From Oligoflexia bacterium (lineage in GTDB: Bacteria > Bdellovibrionota > Bacteriovoracia > Bacteriovoracales > Bacteriovoracaceae): DNA of 64,000 nt. The notes beneath the pieces were generated by a model. That model ran no database searches, was not told where the DNA came from, and saw only the letters and a list, made by a program, of their open reading frames with translations. The stretch's first letter is position 1. The number at the start of each line of letters is the position of its first letter. Below, in pieces: positions 61,066-64,000 of the stretch. Where the stretch lies: positions 99,917-163,916 of the forward strand of contig JAAEST010000022.1 in assembly GCA_024229115.1 (NCBI GenBank), read 5' to 3'. A program made the position numbers and the translations under genes.

Positions 61066-62637
61066 CTATTTTCCTGGATTAAATTTCAAGTGAAAGAGTG
61101 GGATTTTCCCTCTGCTTCTTACCCTATCTCTAAATGCTTTCGGACCATTTCCACCACTGATGTAACTCTTCCATCTTTTATAGTCCTTCTTTCTAAACTT
61201 TTCTAAGACTGCATGCATTTCTTTTCGAGATAAATATCTTCCCTTCTTTTGAAAATTATTAACATTCTTATTCATTAATTCTTCAAAGAGATAGTGACCA
61301 ACAGCCTGAAGAGTAAGAACAGTTCCAATATATTCCTGTGGCATGTGAGTCGGAAATTCTTTTTCAAGTAACTTTCCAAAGATAGGCCACTTTCTAACAT
61401 GATAAGTAACATTCTCATGAATTGTCGCTTCGGCAGAGTTAATTAATTTATACCCATCAACTTCCATCCACTCGTAAAGCTTATGAAGAATCTCATCCTT
61501 TACTAAGTTTTCCATAATGCGGCTATAGTCTCTCCACTCGACAACAGTTTCTACATCAGGATCATATTCTAAATCACCAGGATGAAGAGCATATTGTGAT
61601 TCAATTCCTAATTTCTTAGCAAAATCAGACTCTTTTAATTCAATCTCTGTTTTATACATTGGAAATTGGACTTTTCCTGCCGTTGCCTTATCAAAGGCCA
61701 AAGTAACGAGTTCTGAACAGAAAATATATTCTTCTTCATCAAAGTTCATCCAAAAATCATAAGGAATATTAACACCTTTATCTGAAGCATCTTTAACAAG
61801 GCTATAGCCAATTAGACCTGCTTTATCGCTCACCTTTTCATTCTTGTATCTCATCACAAGTGTTCTTACGTTGCGATCATTATTATTCATGTCTTCAAGT
61901 GGTCTAACTGTTGCCCCAACTTCAGGATGCGCCTCCGCTGTATAAAAGGTTCCTTCGTTTTTATAGATAATACCTTGATGAGAAAAGTGTGTATCTTTCT
62001 TACCAATTTTAGCTAATGATCCACTGAAGAAGAAATTTCCCTTTGTAATGAAGATATCACCAGACTTTAAATCTTTTTGCCACTCAAAGTTTTCTTTTTC
62101 TGAAACTATATTTGGGTAAACTCCAGAAAATGTTGTCGCTTCTGACTTATCATTTTTATGTCTTTGATGAAATAAATGTGAACCAAGATAGTCTTCAGCA
62201 TAGCGGAGTTCATAATTTAGAGTTTTTATATTACCGATACAGCTTTCACCATCAAAATTTTGATCACTATGAAAAGATTTAAACTTAGAAAGCATTTTTT
62301 GGCGTGTATCCCACATCCTCTTTAATATTTTTGGATCTTTTTTAACTTTTCTTAATTCAGTAAAGCCAATCGCTTCCTTCTTGAATCTTCGAATAGGTAG
62401 TTCAAGGGCTTCAGAGCAGTTATCAATATGAAACTTCTCATCAATATATTCATCAAAGCTTTCCACTTTATCAATGAAGTCACCACGCATGGTAAAAGCA
62501 TCTACGATTGATTGCCTAACATCTTCTAATGAAGCAGGTTGCCTCTTAGTTGGTTCTTTCTTTATTAATATTGGGGAAGCTAAAACTAAAGATGTTAGTC
62601 CTAATACAAAGTACGTTTTAAAATTCTTTTCTCTCAT
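61066..62637 (-). CDS. YiiX-like permuted papain-fold (NlpC/P60-type) protein
   Basis: 523 residues. A short hydrophobic N-terminus (about 8-24) could be a signal or anchor. The enzyme core lies near 190-325: LKSGDIFITKG, DTHFSHQGIIYKNEG (catalytic His) and EEYIFCSELVTLAFDKA (catalytic Cys). This His-before-Cys order is that of permuted NlpC/P60 (YiiX/YebB, C92) enzymes, which cut amide bonds. The flanking regions are unknown. Probably acts in the periplasm, perhaps on lipoproteins or cell-wall peptides. AGAGGA precedes the ATG. Confidence 0.78.
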   Translation of the reverse strand: MREKNFKTYFVLGLTSLVLASPILIKKEPTKRQPASLEDVRQSIVDAFTMRGDFIDKVESFDEYIDEKFHIDNCSEALELPIRRFKKEAIGFTELRKVKKDPKILKRMWDTRQKMLSKFKSFHSDQNFDGESCIGNIKTLNYELRYAEDYLGSHLFHQRHKNDKSEATTFSGVYPNIVSEKENFEWQKDLKSGDIFITKGNFFFSGSLAKIGKKDTHFSHQGIIYKNEGTFYTAEAHPEVGATVRPLEDMNNNDRNVRTLVMRYKNEKVSDKAGLIGYSLVKDASDKGVNIPYDFWMNFDEEEYIFCSELVTLAFDKATAGKVQFPMYKTEIELKESDFAKKLGIESQYALHPGDLEYDPDVETVVEWRDYSRIMENLVKDEILHKLYEWMEVDGYKLINSAEATIHENVTYHVRKWPIFGKLLEKEFPTHMPQEYIGTVLTLQAVGHYLFEELMNKNVNNFQKKGRYLSRKEMHAVLEKFRKKDYKRWKSYISGGNGPKAFRDRVRSRGKIPLFHLKFNPGK

Positions 62638-62718
62638 AATTTCCTCTCATTCAAAGAATAATTTGCAAGAAAAAAGCCAAAACCTCTAAACTATTTCAAA
62701 CACTTAGATAACTAAGAC

Positions 62719-62735
62719 TGTCTAAACTTTAGACA
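62719..62735. promoter_or_regulatory. Dyad TGTC-TAAACTTTA-GACA (site D)
   Basis: Perfect 8-bp arms around a single C. Its first 16 bases equal site B (32532-32547). It overlaps the stop codon of the hydroxylase gene (62722-62724) on the minus strand. This is an odd place for an operator for that gene, but it lies 80 bases upstream of the YiiX-like start (62637). Confidence 0.5.
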
Positions 62736-63555
62736 ACTTACCAGGAAGACCATATACGAGCTCACGACAAACTTTCTCACTAGGCCGATAGAATGATCCT
62801 ACTATCTGATCCCAAAAACTGAGAGCAACTCCAAAATTCTTATTCATTAACTTAGGATCATTAGAGTGATGGATTTGATGCATACGTGGTGAAATAAAAA
62901 TATATTCTAAAAGTCCAAAACTAATTCGAAGATCACTATGCCTAAGATTCGATAAAGCCGCATTAAAAATAAAACCGAAGATATTTACTCCTAAAATATC
63001 AATACCACTAACTGCTCCTTTAAAAAGAAAAGAGTAGAAAGAAATTGTTAATGATAGGGATAATATTCCGCGAGAAAAGGATATAAACGATTCAATCGGA
63101 TGAGTACGAAATAATGTGAAAGGGGTAAGAACCTCTGCTGAATGATGAACGCTGTGGAACCTTCTTAGAATTGAAACTCTATGCATAAGATAGTGTTGTA
63201 AGAACCTTAGAAAGTCCCCAATGATAAACGCAAAGAATGTTACAAAGAGAGATTTAGAAAAAGTACTCATCTTAAGACCATAAAAGTTAGGGGCCATTAG
63301 ATTGAAAATTTTGATGAAACTAACACTCACTTCAAAACTAGAAAAGAAGATCAAAGGAAAGAGAAAAACTCTCAAGAGTGAATTAAAGACTAGTAATTTA
63401 TAGTCTAAGATTGAACTAGGATGGAAAAAGTTCTTTATCCCTTTGTTTCCTGTATATAAATATAAAACGATCACTGATGTTAAAAGAAATGGCCAATAGA
63501 TCCTCTGACTAGGATCAACAAAAAGAGTGAATATTCTATTTAAATATTCGACCAT
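62722..63555 (-). CDS. Sterol-desaturase/fatty-acid-hydroxylase-like membrane protein
   Basis: 277 residues, four or so transmembrane helices. The di-iron histidine boxes are intact: LQHYLMHR (HxxxH, about 113), FHSVHHSAE (HxxHH, about 127), MHQIHHSND (HxxHH, about 218). Such enzymes hydroxylate or desaturate lipids. It directly follows the stop of the receptor remnant with no gap. Its expression may have been affected by the IS insertion upstream. AAAGG precedes the ATG. Confidence 0.85.
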   Translation of the reverse strand: MVEYLNRIFTLFVDPSQRIYWPFLLTSVIVLYLYTGNKGIKNFFHPSSILDYKLLVFNSLLRVFLFPLIFFSSFEVSVSFIKIFNLMAPNFYGLKMSTFSKSLFVTFFAFIIGDFLRFLQHYLMHRVSILRRFHSVHHSAEVLTPFTLFRTHPIESFISFSRGILSLSLTISFYSFLFKGAVSGIDILGVNIFGFIFNAALSNLRHSDLRISFGLLEYIFISPRMHQIHHSNDPKLMNKNFGVALSFWDQIVGSFYRPSEKVCRELVYGLPGKLSKV

Positions 63556-63882
63556 TTAAAACCTTTGTTTTAACCCAACACTAAATGATCGAGGGCTCCC
63601 AGGTCGAGCACCAAAAGGCCTTAAGCTTACGAGATAATTATTATCTAAAATATTATTTACTTTTAAACTAACCTTTCCGCTCTTATCGTAATCATAGGCA
63701 AGTGCTGTATCGATAACTCCATAACTAGGGATAATTGATCTACCTTCTGCCACTGACTGATCTGCCATTTGTCCCTTCCAAAGAATATTCATATCAAAGG
63801 CAATTTTTTGATACTTAATTCCTGTTCCAAGGCTTACTTGATTTTGAGGAACATAAGGAAGTGACCTTTCCTTGTTTTCACG
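63556..63882 (-). pseudogene. TonB-dependent receptor, C-terminal remnant cut by an IS
   Basis: About 110 codons remain, ending PFGARPGSPRSFSVGLKQRF, the typical last strand of a TonB-dependent outer-membrane receptor (aromatic C-terminus). Upstream the frame reads SLPYVPQNQVSLGTGIKYQK, the usual 'LPyvP...' segment before the last strands. It then runs into the IS3-type end near 63873-63891, with a TAG at 63892-63894 in the same frame. The N-terminal plug and most of the barrel are missing here; they may lie beyond the IS outside the window. Confidence 0.8.
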
Positions 63883-64000
63883 GACACTATTCTAAGCAGC
63901 AAGACAGTTTTTTATTCTATACTCCACTGGGCTCACATATCCAAGTGAAGAATGCATTCGCTCTCGATTGTACCAATTTATATACTTAAATATTTCTCTC
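63873..64000 (-). mobile_element. End of an IS3-family insertion sequence (partial)
   Basis: The element's outer end probably begins near TGTTTTCACGGACACTAT (63873-63890). The TG start fits the IS3-family pattern, but the exact boundary lies somewhere in 63862-63891 because neither the other end nor the target-site duplication is inside the window. It runs off the right edge and interrupts the receptor gene. Confidence 0.65.
63892..64000 (-). CDS. IS3-family transposase, C-terminal end (5' end outside window)
   Basis: On the minus strand the last 36 codons read YINWYNRERMHSSLGYVSP followed by VEYRIKNCLAA and TAG. This is the conserved tail of DDE integrase-core transposases of the IS3 group (consensus Y-I-x-x-Y-N-x-x-R-x-H-S-x-L-G-Y-x-S-P), which includes the last acidic catalytic region upstream. 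The gene continues past base 64000. Confidence 0.85.
   Translation of the reverse strand, partial: REIFKYINWYNRERMHSSLGYVSPVEYRIKNCLAA

Noticed and set aside
1..64000. tRNA, rRNA, riboswitch and prophage structural genes
   Set aside because: I looked for cloverleaf tails, rRNA stretches and phage modules by eye and saw none that I could support. A covariance-model scan would be decisive.

Overview
The window is AT-rich, densely packed Gram-negative chromosomal DNA. It carries an outer-membrane efflux set, LPS-export genes, a TonB-like protein, a MotA/MotB stator, and many lysine-rich, Bdellovibrionota-style proteins, including secreted metalloproteases, several predicted outer-membrane beta-barrels and a histone-H1-like lysine repeat protein. 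My best guess is a member of the Bdellovibrionota, probably a Bacteriovorax/Halobacteriovorax-type predator. This rests on protein style and gene content only; there is no rRNA or tRNA gene in the window to test it.

Layout. 1-5090: tail of an efflux operon (TolC-like channel, RND pump, small K+-channel-like protein); the expected membrane-fusion protein is probably just upstream of the window. 5091-7390: a very AT-rich accessory stretch with a small beta-barrel gene flanked by two copies of the same palindrome, a DUF3015-type gene, a decayed partial copy of that gene, and the remnant of a Gp49/RelE-like toxin gene. 7392-13579: PilZ-PhoH pair, a porin-like protein, an aminotransferase, coaD, rsmD and an acidic protein. 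13716-20959: a large protein resembling an inactive N6-methyltransferase, a ChaN-like protein, a degenerate histidine-kinase-like membrane protein and a TonB-like protein. 20952-26966: a sigma/anti-sigma-like pair, a lipoprotein, a GshB-like ATP-grasp enzyme, a COG4324-type lipoprotein peptidase, a beta-barrel and miaB. 27152-30658: the lysine-rich histone-like gene and clpS-clpA. 30778-33594: a TerB-like protein and two secreted zinc metalloproteases. 33803-37457: the conserved LPS export/sigma-54 block (LptC/LptA-like, lptB, rpoN, hpf). 37604-48954: mutS, RDD and DUF192 proteins, an FtsB-like protein, YggT, YihY, DNA polymerase II, a proline iminopeptidase, an O-methyltransferase and a GST-like protein. 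49074-52226: a higBA toxin-antitoxin pair, a metallophosphoesterase and a DUF3137-LemA pair. 52476-56296: a tight phenylalanine/tyrosine operon (DAHP synthase-chorismate mutase fusion, aminotransferase, prephenate dehydrogenase, prephenate dehydratase). 56293-62637: a septation-like protein, a WYL regulator, an RluA-type pseudouridine synthase, motB-motA and a YiiX-like peptidase. 62722-64000: a sterol-desaturase-like hydroxylase and a TonB-dependent receptor cut by an IS3-family element that runs off the right edge.

Most of the window is ordinary core genome with many tail-to-tail gene overlaps. The parts that most deserve a second look are the 5.1-7.4 kb gene graveyard, a family of TGTC-TAAA...-GACA dyads at four intergenic or gene-end positions, the large methyltransferase-like protein without a catalytic motif, the apparent LptC-LptA fusion, and the IS-disrupted receptor. 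I did not find a convincing new multi-gene defence or biosynthetic system.
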